A DNA stretch of 6,295 bases from Clostridia bacterium (GCA_017646945.1 JAGCLN010000045.1:1-6295); one strand, 5' to 3'; shown: positions 1-5,968, counted from the stretch's first letter. Notes: a model not told the origin generated them from the sequence alone. Numbers and translations are program-made.

Positions 1-550
1 AGAAAAAATCGTTAAAAAGGTAGAAGAAAAGCTGATTGAAAAGGTAGAAGAAAAGCCCGTTGTAATCGAGCCTATAGAGGTTGAAAAGGCGGTTGAAAAG
101 GTAGTTGAAAAACCCAAGGCGATAATTGATGACGAAGGCTTAGTTCCACCACCTCCCGATGATGAAATTCCGGTTATGATGGATGCGCCCGTTAAAAAGG
201 CAGAGCCTATCGTAACAAAGGTTGAGTCTACTGCGGTTAGCGTTGACCCCTCGAGAGTGTGGGGCGCAATCGTTAGAAAACTTCGCAGAGCGCCCGGCAA
301 AACTATACTTTGGGTGGCTTGCCAAGAAATGAACGCAACCGTTGATAACGGCGTTATAACTATTTACGCAGGCAACGAGAACGAGAAGAAACTCATTTCT
401 AATAAAGATAACCTTGATACGCTTATTTCTCTTGCAAAAGAGTTTGGTATTGATAACGTTACTGTAGTAAGCGGTAAGGTTGAAAATTCAGTTGACCCTG
501 AAAAGCAAGCAAAGGCGTTTTTTCAAGACGCGTTAGTAATAGAAAAATAA
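1..550 (+). CDS. dnaX: DNA polymerase III subunit gamma/tau, C-terminal part (partial, 5' end outside window)
   Basis: DnaX is the ATPase subunit of the clamp loader, which places the sliding clamp on primed DNA and ties the polymerase to the replisome. Only the last 182 codons are present: the frame is open from base 2 and stops with TAA at 548-550. The AAA+ core is therefore outside the window. What is visible is a charged low-complexity linker rich in V, E and K, a short proline/aspartate stretch (PPPPDDEIP), then a compact globular tail beginning near VDPSRVWGAIVRKLRR. That tail has the alternating pattern of the C-terminal domain of Firmicutes DnaX proteins (W, paired basic residues, then a NGVITIYAGN strand). 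Identification rests mainly on this tail and on the classic dnaX-ybaB-recR order downstream. An internal ATG at 176 is not a likely start because the linker codes in the same frame upstream of it. Any tau/gamma frameshift site cannot be judged from this fragment. Confidence 0.85.
   Translation, partial: EKIVKKVEEKLIEKVEEKPVVIEPIEVEKAVEKVVEKPKAIIDDEGLVPPPPDDEIPVMMDAPVKKAEPIVTKVESTAVSVDPSRVWGAIVRKLRRAPGKTILWVACQEMNATVDNGVITIYAGNENEKKLISNKDNLDTLISLAKEFGIDNVTVVSGKVENSVDPEKQAKAFFQDALVIEK
14..115 (+). repeat. Tandem low-complexity repeats in the dnaX linker
   Basis: An 18-base identical segment occurs at 15-32 and 39-56 with a 24-base period. It is followed by 12-base degenerate units built on GTTGAAAAGG at about 80-112. 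All periods are multiples of three, so the repeats encode (V/I)-E-K-(V/A)-(V/E)-E-K units and keep the frame. They lie in the flexible linker between the DnaX core and its C-terminal domain. Such linkers tolerate length change, and the repeats look like slippage products. Confidence 0.75.
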
Positions 551-556
551 TATTTT

Positions 557-562
557 AGGAGA
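557..562 (+). promoter_or_regulatory. Ribosome binding site of ybaB
   Basis: AGGAGA lies 5 bases before the ATG at 568, inside the 17-base gap after dnaX. It is one of the two clearest Shine-Dalgarno sequences in the window and fixes the ybaB start. Confidence 0.8.
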
Positions 563-567
563 TAATT

Positions 568-894
568 ATGGCAGGATTTAATCGTGGTTTCGGCGGATTT
601 GGTGGCGGAAACATGCAACAACTTATGAAGCAAGCGCAAAAAATGCAACAAGAAATGCAAAAGGCTCAAGAAGAACTTGAAAACGCTGAAATAGAAGGCG
701 TTGCTCAAGGCGATGCAGTAGTCGTAACTATGAACGGCAAAAAGATTGTTTCTTCCGTTTCAATCAATCCCGATTACGTTGACGTTGACGATATTGAAAT
801 GCTTGAAGATTTAATCGTAGTTGCGCTTAACGACGGTTATAAAAAAGCAGACGAGTTAAACAAAAAAATCAATCCCGCTGGGGGCTTAATCTAA
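568..894 (+). CDS. ybaB: YbaB/EbfC family nucleoid-associated protein
   Basis: Members of this family are small dimeric DNA-binding proteins that coat the nucleoid and affect gene expression; a link with RecR-dependent repair has been reported for some. The product is 108 residues, the usual size. After a glycine/phenylalanine-rich N-terminus (GFNRGFGGFGGGN) comes the family hallmark helix MKQAQKMQQEMQKAQEEL. It is followed by the strand pair around VVVTMNGKK and the C-terminal helix MLEDLIVVALNDGYKKADEL. The usual glycine pair before the first strand (GGGxV) reads AQGDAV here, and the C-terminal glycine/methionine tail is short (INPAGGLI). The start is set by AGGAGA at good spacing. It sits between dnaX and recR, the arrangement known from both E. 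coli and Bacillus, and recR starts 3 bases after its stop. Confidence 0.95.
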   Translation: MAGFNRGFGGFGGGNMQQLMKQAQKMQQEMQKAQEELENAEIEGVAQGDAVVVTMNGKKIVSSVSINPDYVDVDDIEMLEDLIVVALNDGYKKADELNKKINPAGGLI

Positions 895-897
895 TCA

Positions 898-1491
898 ATG
901 AGTAACTTTATTGAACCTATCGGCAAACTCATAAACGCGTATACTAAACTTCCGGGCGTTGGCACTAAAACGGCGCAACGCTTTGCATATAAAATTATTG
1001 ATATGAGTGAAGAAGAAGCGCTCGCGTTTGCTGAAAGCGTTATAAACTGCAAAAAGAAGATACGCTATTGTAGTATTTGCGGTAACTATACGGATATGGA
1101 CGTTTGTTCCATTTGCAAAACCCGAAAGGCTGACGTTATTTGCGTTGTAAAAGAGCCTAAGGATATTTTTGCTATGGAAAAAGTTCACGAGTTTTCGGGC
1201 GTGTATCACGTTCTTCACGGCACGCTTAAACCGAGTGAAAACGTTGGGCCGAAAGACCTTAATATCGACGGGCTCGTTGACCGAATTAAGAGTGGTAACG
1301 TTAAAGAAGTTATTATGGCAACCAACCCCGATTACGATGGTGAAATTACCGCTATGTACGTTTCAAGCGTAATAAAACCGCTCGGCGTAAAAGTAACGAG
1401 GCTTGCTCATGGCATACCCATCGGTAGCGATATTGAGTATACTGATGAAGTTACCTTATCCCGCGCGCTTACCGATAGGAAGGAACTTTAA
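898..1491 (+). CDS. recR: Recombination mediator protein RecR
   Basis: RecR works with RecO (and RecF) to load RecA on single-stranded DNA at gaps. The product is 197 residues, which is full length for the family. In order it shows an N-terminal helix-hairpin-helix (KLPGVGTKTAQRFAY, about 17-31), a four-cysteine zinc finger (C58, C61, C70, C73), a Toprim domain (about 80-165) with the ATNPDYDGEITA motif, and the C-terminal region with LAHGIPIGSDIEYTDEVTLSRAL typical of RecR. The first Toprim acidic position, usually VVE, reads VVKE here. The start ATG is 3 bases after the ybaB stop; the only upstream purine run is GGGGG near 880, so translation probably depends on coupling with ybaB. The stop overlaps the next start as TAATG. 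Confidence 0.97.
   Translation: MSNFIEPIGKLINAYTKLPGVGTKTAQRFAYKIIDMSEEEALAFAESVINCKKKIRYCSICGNYTDMDVCSICKTRKADVICVVKEPKDIFAMEKVHEFSGVYHVLHGTLKPSENVGPKDLNIDGLVDRIKSGNVKEVIMATNPDYDGEITAMYVSSVIKPLGVKVTRLAHGIPIGSDIEYTDEVTLSRALTDRKEL
1477..1485 (+). promoter_or_regulatory. Ribosome binding site of the pseudouridine synthase gene, inside recR
   Basis: The purine run AGGAAGGAA lies in the last codons of recR, about 5 bases before the ATG at 1491. It supports that ATG as the start and lets the gene be translated although its start overlaps the recR stop. Confidence 0.65.
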
Positions 1492-2192
1492 TGCAAAGGT
1501 TAGATAAAGCGTTTTCTTCTTGCAAACTCTTTTCAAGAACTGAAATTGCAAAGGTTTTAAAACAAAGGCGAGTTTGCGTTAACGAAGTTGTGGTAACTAA
1601 GCCCGATTTTAAGGTTGATTTAGCGGTTGATAAAATTACCTTGGACGGCAATATCGTTTCCTTTAACAAATACGCCTATATTATGTTAAACAAGCCCTAT
1701 GGGGTGGTTTCTTCTACTGACGATGGCAGGGATACTACGGTGATTGACATACTTCCAAGCGAGTTTAAAAGGGACGGTTTGTTTCCTGTTGGAAGGCTTG
1801 ATAAAGATACCGTTGGATTAGTGATATTGACTGACGACGGTGCGTCTGCTCACAAGCGTTTATCACCTAAAACTCACGCTGAAAAGGTTTATTACTTTGA
1901 AGTGGCAGACGAGGTTTTAGTTGATACCGCAAAAGAAATCGAGCAAGGCGTTTTACTTAAAGACGGTTATACTACAAAGCCTTGCAGAGTAAAACTTATA
2001 TCTTCAAAAAGTGGTGAAATTACTTTAACTGAAGGTAAGTATCACGAAATAAAAAGGATTTTCGGCGCTAAAGGAAATAAGATAACTTTTCTTAAACGCA
2101 TAGAGTTTGCAGGCATTAAGTTAGACGATAGTTTAGGCGCAGGCGAGTGCCGTTACTTAACCGAAAGCGAAATAGAATTGTTTACAAAATAA
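1491..2192 (+). CDS. rsuA: 16S rRNA pseudouridine synthase, RsuA type
   Basis: Enzymes of the RsuA/RluB/RluE/RluF family convert specific uridines in rRNA to pseudouridine; RsuA acts on U516 of 16S rRNA in E. coli. The product is 233 residues, close to RsuA (about 230) and shorter than RluB. An S4 RNA-binding domain fills about residues 1-58 (MQRLDKAFSSCKLFSRTEIA, RRVCVNE). The catalytic domain follows, with NKPYGVVSS (67-75) and the active-site motif GRLDKDTVGL, in which D104 is the expected catalytic aspartate. Further on are the family blocks KTHAEKVYYFEV and EGKYHEIKRIFGAKGN. The length and the absence of a long basic tail favour RsuA, but the exact target base cannot be read from sequence alone. 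It is the last gene of the dnaX-ybaB-recR operon and overlaps recR by 1 base (TAATG). Confidence 0.88.
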   Translation: MQRLDKAFSSCKLFSRTEIAKVLKQRRVCVNEVVVTKPDFKVDLAVDKITLDGNIVSFNKYAYIMLNKPYGVVSSTDDGRDTTVIDILPSEFKRDGLFPVGRLDKDTVGLVILTDDGASAHKRLSPKTHAEKVYYFEVADEVLVDTAKEIEQGVLLKDGYTTKPCRVKLISSKSGEITLTEGKYHEIKRIFGAKGNKITFLKRIEFAGIKLDDSLGAGECRYLTESEIELFTK

Positions 2193-2193
2193 A

Positions 2194-2225
2194 AGCGTTG
2201 AGCGATATCGCTCAACGCTGTTTTT
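2194..2225. terminator. Bidirectional intrinsic terminator between convergent operons
   Basis: Bases 2194-2219 form a perfect 26-bp palindrome with GATATC at its centre, giving an 11-bp GC-containing stem with an ATAT loop. A T-run (2221-2225) follows on the plus strand, directly after the rsuA stop at 2192. On the minus strand the hairpin is followed by TTTTATTTTG, and the Dabb gene ends only 8 bases from the T-run. It therefore should stop transcription from both sides. Confidence 0.93.
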
Positions 2226-2232
2226 ATATAGA

Positions 2233-2526
2233 TTAGTCAACTTCGTAGTCAACCGCTACTGAAGATTCCATTTTTTCGTGCATATATTTTTTAACTACGT
2301 TAACGTGGTATTCGTTGTTTTGGTATTCTTCAAGTTTTTGAAGGTCTTCTACAACTACTTGTAAAATAAGGTCGTACGAGCGCTTGGTGTCAAGCACGTT
2401 TTGGCCAACTTCAATTCCCCAAATTTGAGGAACTTTAGTAATCATAGAAAGTAAAACGTTGGTTGCCTTTTCCTTAGCATCGTCAGAATTGTCTTTAAGT
2501 TTGAAACATACTACGTGTTTAATCAT
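2233..2526 (-). CDS. Dabb (stress-responsive alpha/beta barrel) domain protein
   Basis: The 97-residue product matches the Dabb family pattern: N-terminal strand MIKHVVCFKLKD, a helix with DDAKEKATNVLLSM, a strand GIEVGQNVLD, the block SYDLILQVVVEDLQKLEEYQ and NEYHVNVVKKYM near the end. Family members are small dimeric ferredoxin-like barrels; roles range from stress proteins to polyketide cyclases, and most bacterial ones have no known function, so none is assigned here. The ATG is preceded by a strong AGGAGA. It is the last gene of the minus-strand operon dnaA-mnmG-small ORF-Dabb and ends at the shared terminator. Confidence 0.88.
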   Translation of the reverse strand: MIKHVVCFKLKDNSDDAKEKATNVLLSMITKVPQIWGIEVGQNVLDTKRSYDLILQVVVEDLQKLEEYQNNEYHVNVVKKYMHEKMESSVAVDYEVD

Positions 2527-2530
2527 AATC

Positions 2531-2536
2531 TCTCCT
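2531..2536 (-). promoter_or_regulatory. Ribosome binding site of the Dabb gene, fused to the upstream stop codon
   Basis: On the minus strand the sequence reads TAGGAGAGATTATG. The TAG stop of the small upstream ORF (2535-2537) shares its last two bases with AGGAGA, which is 4 bases before the Dabb ATG. Ribosomes ending the small ORF would cover this site, which suggests translational coupling. Confidence 0.75.
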
Positions 2537-2696
2537 ACCAGTCTTGGCGGTCGCTAATTTTAATATCGTCGTAAAACTCAAAGTATTTAGACTTGAATTT
2601 TTGCGTTTCCGCCCTTTGTTTTTGTTTTTTAATTTGTTCTTTTTTAATATCTTCAGCCGATTTTTTCTCCGGCTCTTTCTTAACTTCTTGGTTCAT
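2535..2696 (-). CDS. Small lysine-rich protein of unknown function
   Basis: This 53-codon ORF fills the gap between mnmG and the Dabb gene. It starts with ATG inside the last codons of mnmG (17-bp overlap, different frame) and stops at TAG just before the Dabb gene. An in-frame TGA at 2706-2708 leaves this ATG as the only possible ATG start. No good Shine-Dalgarno is visible, so translation would rely on coupling to mnmG. The product starts MNQEVKKEPEKK and is very hydrophilic: 13 K and 2 R against 7 E and 5 D, with a predicted helical run about residues 14-33. It ends in an aromatic/acidic part (KYFEFYDDIKISDRQDW). I see no signal peptide or membrane segment and do not recognise a family. 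The perfect fit between neighbours, and the stop codon merged with the next ribosome binding site, argue that it is real, but it is short and could be a chance frame. Confidence 0.6.
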   Translation of the reverse strand: MNQEVKKEPEKKSAEDIKKEQIKKQKQRAETQKFKSKYFEFYDDIKISDRQDW

Positions 2697-4557
2697 ACTT
2701 GGTTTTCAAATATACCATAAGTACCGCAATATCCGCTGGGCTAACGCCTGAAATTCTTTGCGCTTGGTCTAAATTGAGCGGTCTTATCTCGTCAAGCTTT
2801 TGCCTTGCTTCAAGCCTAAGCCCGTCAATAGATAAGTAGTCGATACCATCAGGTAACTCCTTATTTTTAAGTTTTTGAGCCTTCTCAATCGCGTCTAACT
2901 CTTTCTTGATATAACCTTCGTACCTAACGTCCGTTTCAGCGGTTTCTAAAAGGTCGTAAGGCGCGTTAGTAAAGGCGGAAAAATGCTCTTTAATATCTTT
3001 AATCTTAACGCCACGCCTAATCATATCAGCGTACGATAACGGGGATAAAACTTCGCCGGGGGTACGCTCTTCAACGAAAGGCTTAGCATCTTTATATGGA
3101 ATAACCGTTTTAAGTTCTTCTTTAATTTCCGCGTGTAATTTTCGCCTTGTAAGGTAGTTTTCCCACCTTTTTTCAGTTACTAAGCCGAATTCTCTACCGA
3201 TAGGCGTAAGTCTTTCGTCAGTATTATCTTGGCGAAGTATTAAGCGATATTCCGCGCGCGAAGTCATCATACGGTATGGCTCGTTAGTGCCTTTCGTAAC
3301 AAGGTCGTCAATCAAAACACCCGTGTAGCCTTGGTTTCTACCAAGAATTAAAGGCTCTTTGTTTTGAAGATACATACTTGCGTTAAGACCAGCAACAAGG
3401 CCTTGAACGGCGGCTTCTTCGTAACCGCTCGTGCCGTTTATTTGACCTGCGGTAAATAAGCCTTTAACCTTTTTATATTCGAGAGAAGGAAGTAAATCCA
3501 AACTGTCAATACAATCGTACTCGATAGCGTAAGCGTATCGCATAAACTTGCAGTTTTCAAAACCTTCGATTGAGCGGTACATATCTTCTTGAACGTCAAT
3601 CGGCATTGAAGAAGACATGCCTTGAACGTAAACTTCGTTAGTATCAAGCCCTTCGGGTTCTAAGAAAATTTGATGGCGCTCTTTGTCTTCAAACCTAACG
3701 ACTTTAGTTTCGATAGACGGGCAGTATCTTGGACCTGCCGTTGTGATAACGCCGTTATAAAGTGGCGAACGGTCAAGGTTTTTAAGAATAATATCGTGCG
3801 TTTTTTGGTTAGTATAACCAAGATAGCACGGCTCTTTGTTTTCAGGAAGGGTTGGGGTTAAGTAAGAAAAAGGATAAACGTCCGTTTCGCCGGGTTGGAT
3901 AGAAAACTTTGAAAAGTCAATAGTTCTCTTATCAAGCCTTGCGGGTGTTCCCGTTTTAAAACGCCTAATCTTAAAGCCGAGTTTGATTAACGAACTTGTA
4001 AGTTTAGTAGCGTTTAAAAAGCCGGACGGACCGGAAAATTGCTTATAGTCGCCTATAATTATATCGCTGTTTAAGTAAACGCCCGTTGCAACCACAACCG
4101 TTTTGCATTCATACAAGCTGTTAAAGTTAGTAACAACGCCCGTAACCTTTCCGTCTTCGGTTAAAATATCGGTTGCTTCGCATTGAATAATATCTAAGTT
4201 TTCGGTGTTTTCAAGCGTTTTTTTCATTTCGCGGTGATAAAGGTTTTTATCCGCTTGCGCGCGAAGTGACTGAACGGCAACGCCTTTGCCACGGTTGAGC
4301 ATTTTTATTTGAAGCATAGTTTTATCTATGTTAACGCCCATTTCACCGCCAAGCGCGTCAAGTTCGCGAACTAAATGCCCTTTTGCCGTTCCGCCGATTG
4401 ACGGATTGCACGCCATAAACGCGATATTATCTAAATTGATTGTCATAAGCGCAGTCTTTTGCCCTGTTCTTGCTAATGCTAACGCGGCTTCGCAACCTGC
4501 GTGGCCCGCGCCTATAACAACGGCATCATATACGCTTTTAAGTACGTAGTTTTCCAT
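2680..4557 (-). CDS. mnmG: tRNA uridine-5-carboxymethylaminomethyl modification enzyme MnmG (GidA)
   Basis: MnmG is the FAD- and NADH-dependent partner of the GTPase MnmE. Together they build the (carboxymethyl)aminomethyl group on wobble U34 of certain tRNAs, in the cytoplasm. The product is 625 residues, full length. It shows the FAD dinucleotide motif GAGHAG (16-21), the block ACNPSIGG with C50 (E. coli C47 equivalent) and GPRYCPSIE with C279 (E. coli C277 equivalent). Also present are TSGYEEAAVQGLVAGLNA, the SRAEYRLILRQDNTDERLTP block and the C-terminal MnmE/tRNA-binding region ending ISGVSPADIAVLMVYLK. The usual GPAV near residue 93 reads GVAV. mnmE is not in the window. The ATG overlaps the dnaA stop by one base (TAATG on the minus strand) with no Shine-Dalgarno in front, so it should be translated by ribosomes finishing dnaA. 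Confidence 0.97.
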   Translation of the reverse strand: MENYVLKSVYDAVVIGAGHAGCEAALALARTGQKTALMTINLDNIAFMACNPSIGGTAKGHLVRELDALGGEMGVNIDKTMLQIKMLNRGKGVAVQSLRAQADKNLYHREMKKTLENTENLDIIQCEATDILTEDGKVTGVVTNFNSLYECKTVVVATGVYLNSDIIIGDYKQFSGPSGFLNATKLTSSLIKLGFKIRRFKTGTPARLDKRTIDFSKFSIQPGETDVYPFSYLTPTLPENKEPCYLGYTNQKTHDIILKNLDRSPLYNGVITTAGPRYCPSIETKVVRFEDKERHQIFLEPEGLDTNEVYVQGMSSSMPIDVQEDMYRSIEGFENCKFMRYAYAIEYDCIDSLDLLPSLEYKKVKGLFTAGQINGTSGYEEAAVQGLVAGLNASMYLQNKEPLILGRNQGYTGVLIDDLVTKGTNEPYRMMTSRAEYRLILRQDNTDERLTPIGREFGLVTEKRWENYLTRRKLHAEIKEELKTVIPYKDAKPFVEERTPGEVLSPLSYADMIRRGVKIKDIKEHFSAFTNAPYDLLETAETDVRYEGYIKKELDAIEKAQKLKNKELPDGIDYLSIDGLRLEARQKLDEIRPLNLDQAQRISGVSPADIAVLMVYLKTKYEPRS

Positions 4558-5903
4558 TATTTTTTAAGTATCAAGTTCTTAATATCGTTAACTTCGGTAG
4601 CGAAAGAATCGCTAATTCTAATAAGGTCGGAAACCTTATCGCGTGAGTGGATAATCGTTGCGTAGTTTCTACCGCCAAGCGCTTGACCTATCGTTACGAG
4701 CGGAATATTCATAAGGTCGTTCATAAGATAAGCGCAAATTTGCCTTGGCTCAACGAGTTCTTTATTTCTCTTTTTAGAAATAAGGTCGCTCTTTTTAATC
4801 TTGTAATACTTGCAAACCGTTTCAATAATAGTTGATGCGGTAATAGTTTCCTTAACGTCTTCAAAAACGCTATCTTTAAGCGCTTCCATAGTAAGTTCTA
4901 AGGTGGGGCGCTTTTCGTTAAGAGTTGCGTAGAATAATACCTTGTTGAGTAAACCTTCTAAACTTCTAACGTTATCGTCTGACTTTTCGGCGATAAACGT
5001 AGCCACGTCAATATCCAAAATTTGCTTTTTGAGTTCCGCTTTTTTCAAAACGATGGCGATTTTTGTTTCAATATCGGGCGCGATAACTTGCGCTTTAAGA
5101 CCGCCTTCAAAACGAGTGCGTAAGCGTTCGTCTAAAAGTTCAATATCTTTCGGCTCGCAGTCGGCAGAAAGTACGATTTGCTTGTTTGCACCGTAAAGTT
5201 CGTTAAAGGTGTGGAAAAATTCTTCTTGGGTTGACCTTTTACCGCCTAAAAACTGAACGTCATCAACGATTAAAACGTCAACGTTTCTGTAACGGCTTCG
5301 AACTGCTTCGCCTTCTTGAGAATACGCTTTACCCAAGCGAATATTAGAAATAAGGTCAGTCATAAACTTTTCGCAAGTTGCGTATAAAACCTTCTTTCTC
5401 GGGTAAGTTTTCTTAATTTGGTTGGCAATCGCGTGCATAATGTGGGTCTTACCAAGACCGGACGCGCCGTAAATGAATAAGGGGTTGTAACTATTGCCCG
5501 GTGCTTCTGCAACCGCTTGAGCGGCAGCGTGAAGATACCTGTTAGAACTTCCTACAACGAAGTTTTCAAAAGTGTAATTAGGGTCAATCGGCATACTTTC
5601 AATCTTAGCGTTGTCGTTAGAATCGGCAGTATGAGAAACGTATTGCGATGCGTTAGTGCCAACGAAGATTTCAATATCGGTAATTCCCGTGTTGGCTTTT
5701 TTGAGCGCCGCTAAAATTTTGGGCTTTACCGTATCGAGATTGATAAAATCCGCCGCAGACTGTTCCTTAGCCATTAAAACTAAAGTTTTATCGTATAAAT
5801 CGATAGCCTTTAAGTCTTTAACGTGCTTATCGTATGTGAAACGAGATAAAATCGTTTCAAGTTCTGGGACGGTATTTCTCCATAAAATTTCGTAATTTTG
5901 CAT
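4557..5903 (-). CDS. dnaA: Chromosomal replication initiator protein DnaA
   Basis: DnaA binds boxes at the origin, oligomerises with ATP and opens the DNA. The product is 448 residues, a normal length. Domain I covers about 1-82 (starts MQNYEILWRNTVPELE), followed by a short N/D/S-rich linker (about 83-107). The AAA+ core starts at NYTFENFVVGSSN, with Walker A GASGLGKT (146-153), Walker B VDVLIVDDVQFL (208-219), the LSADCEP block in the sensor 1 region (usually SSDRPP-like), arginine-finger region ERLRTRFEGGL (R264) and sensor 2 NVRSLEG. Domain IV holds VEPRQICAYLMNDL and the signature GGRNYATIIHS. In E. coli that signature is GGRDHTTVLHA; here D433, H434 and T435 are N413, Y414 and A415, and P423 is V403, while R399 is kept as R379. 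The start has a weak AAAGGTT 7 bases upstream. It leads an operon with mnmG. Confidence 0.96.
   Translation of the reverse strand: MQNYEILWRNTVPELETILSRFTYDKHVKDLKAIDLYDKTLVLMAKEQSAADFINLDTVKPKILAALKKANTGITDIEIFVGTNASQYVSHTADSNDNAKIESMPIDPNYTFENFVVGSSNRYLHAAAQAVAEAPGNSYNPLFIYGASGLGKTHIMHAIANQIKKTYPRKKVLYATCEKFMTDLISNIRLGKAYSQEGEAVRSRYRNVDVLIVDDVQFLGGKRSTQEEFFHTFNELYGANKQIVLSADCEPKDIELLDERLRTRFEGGLKAQVIAPDIETKIAIVLKKAELKKQILDIDVATFIAEKSDDNVRSLEGLLNKVLFYATLNEKRPTLELTMEALKDSVFEDVKETITASTIIETVCKYYKIKKSDLISKKRNKELVEPRQICAYLMNDLMNIPLVTIGQALGGRNYATIIHSRDKVSDLIRISDSFATEVNDIKNLILKK
4659..4667 (-). other. DnaA domain IV recognition-helix codons N413-Y414-A415
   Basis: These three codons (AAC TAC GCA on the minus strand) correspond to D433, H434 and T435 of E. 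coli DnaA, which contact bases of the DnaA box in the major groove. All three differ from the near-universal D-H-T/S. The surrounding frame is intact (GGR before, TII after), so this is substitution and not a frameshift. Confidence 0.9.
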
Positions 5904-5909
5904 AATATT

Positions 5910-5931
5910 AAACCTTTAAATTAACAGTTTA
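5910..5931 (+). repeat. Bipartite direct repeat, copy 1 (dnaA leader side)
   Basis: AAACCTTT (5910-5917) and AACAGTTTA (5923-5931) are separated by 5 bases. The same two blocks recur at 5980-6004 in the same order and direction. On the minus strand the first block contains the weak dnaA ribosome binding site (AAAGGTT), which may explain part of its conservation. The second block ends 3 bases before the recF -35 box. Confidence 0.7.
5911..5917 (-). promoter_or_regulatory. Weak ribosome binding site of dnaA
   Basis: AAAGGTT lies 7 bases upstream of the dnaA ATG. It matches only part of the AGGAGG consensus, so dnaA is probably translated at modest efficiency. No better start is nearby. Confidence 0.5.
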
Positions 5932-5933
5932 CC

Positions 5934-5962
5934 TTGTTTTTTTTCGCTTCGTAGTGTATAAT
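5934..5962 (+). promoter_or_regulatory. Predicted sigma-A promoter for recF
   Basis: TTGTTT (5934-5939) and a perfect TATAAT (5957-5962) are separated by the ideal 17 bases. Transcription should start near 5969, giving a leader of about 38 bases before recF. Confidence 0.75.
5953..5961 (-). promoter_or_regulatory. Candidate DnaA box with one mismatch
   Basis: On the minus strand this reads TTATACACT, which differs from TTATNCACA only at the last base. It overlaps the recF -10 box and the likely dnaA transcription start, a suitable place for DnaA autoregulation. It is a single site, and this DnaA has changed box-reading residues, so binding is uncertain. Confidence 0.35.
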
Positions 5963-5968
5963 ATGTTT

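Noticed and set aside
1..250. Programmed frameshift site in dnaX (A-run followed by G)
   Set aside because: The AAA AAG runs present here follow T, not the slippery A AAA AAG frame, and the part of dnaX where such sites usually lie is outside the window.
523..708. Leucine/phenylalanine-rich antisense frame opposite ybaB, resembling a membrane peptide
   Set aside because: The hydrophobicity is the reverse complement of the K/E/Q-rich ybaB helix; no start signal supports it.
895..1218. Long antisense open frame opposite recR (107 codons)
   Set aside because: No ribosome binding site or recognisable domain; it mirrors codon use of the clearly real recR.
4328..4549. Plus-strand open frame opposite the mnmG N-terminus
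   Set aside because: Antisense to the FAD-binding region of a full-length, well conserved gene; alanine/proline-rich shadow with no start signal.
4942..5196. Plus-strand open frame opposite the dnaA AAA+ domain
   Set aside because: Shadow of conserved coding sequence, serine-rich by mirror composition, no ribosome binding site.
5210..5218. Exact TTTTCCACA (DnaA box form) on the minus strand inside dnaA
   Set aside because: It encodes part of the conserved F-F-H-T segment of DnaA (residues 229-232), is alone, and lies in the middle of the coding region, so coding constraint explains it.
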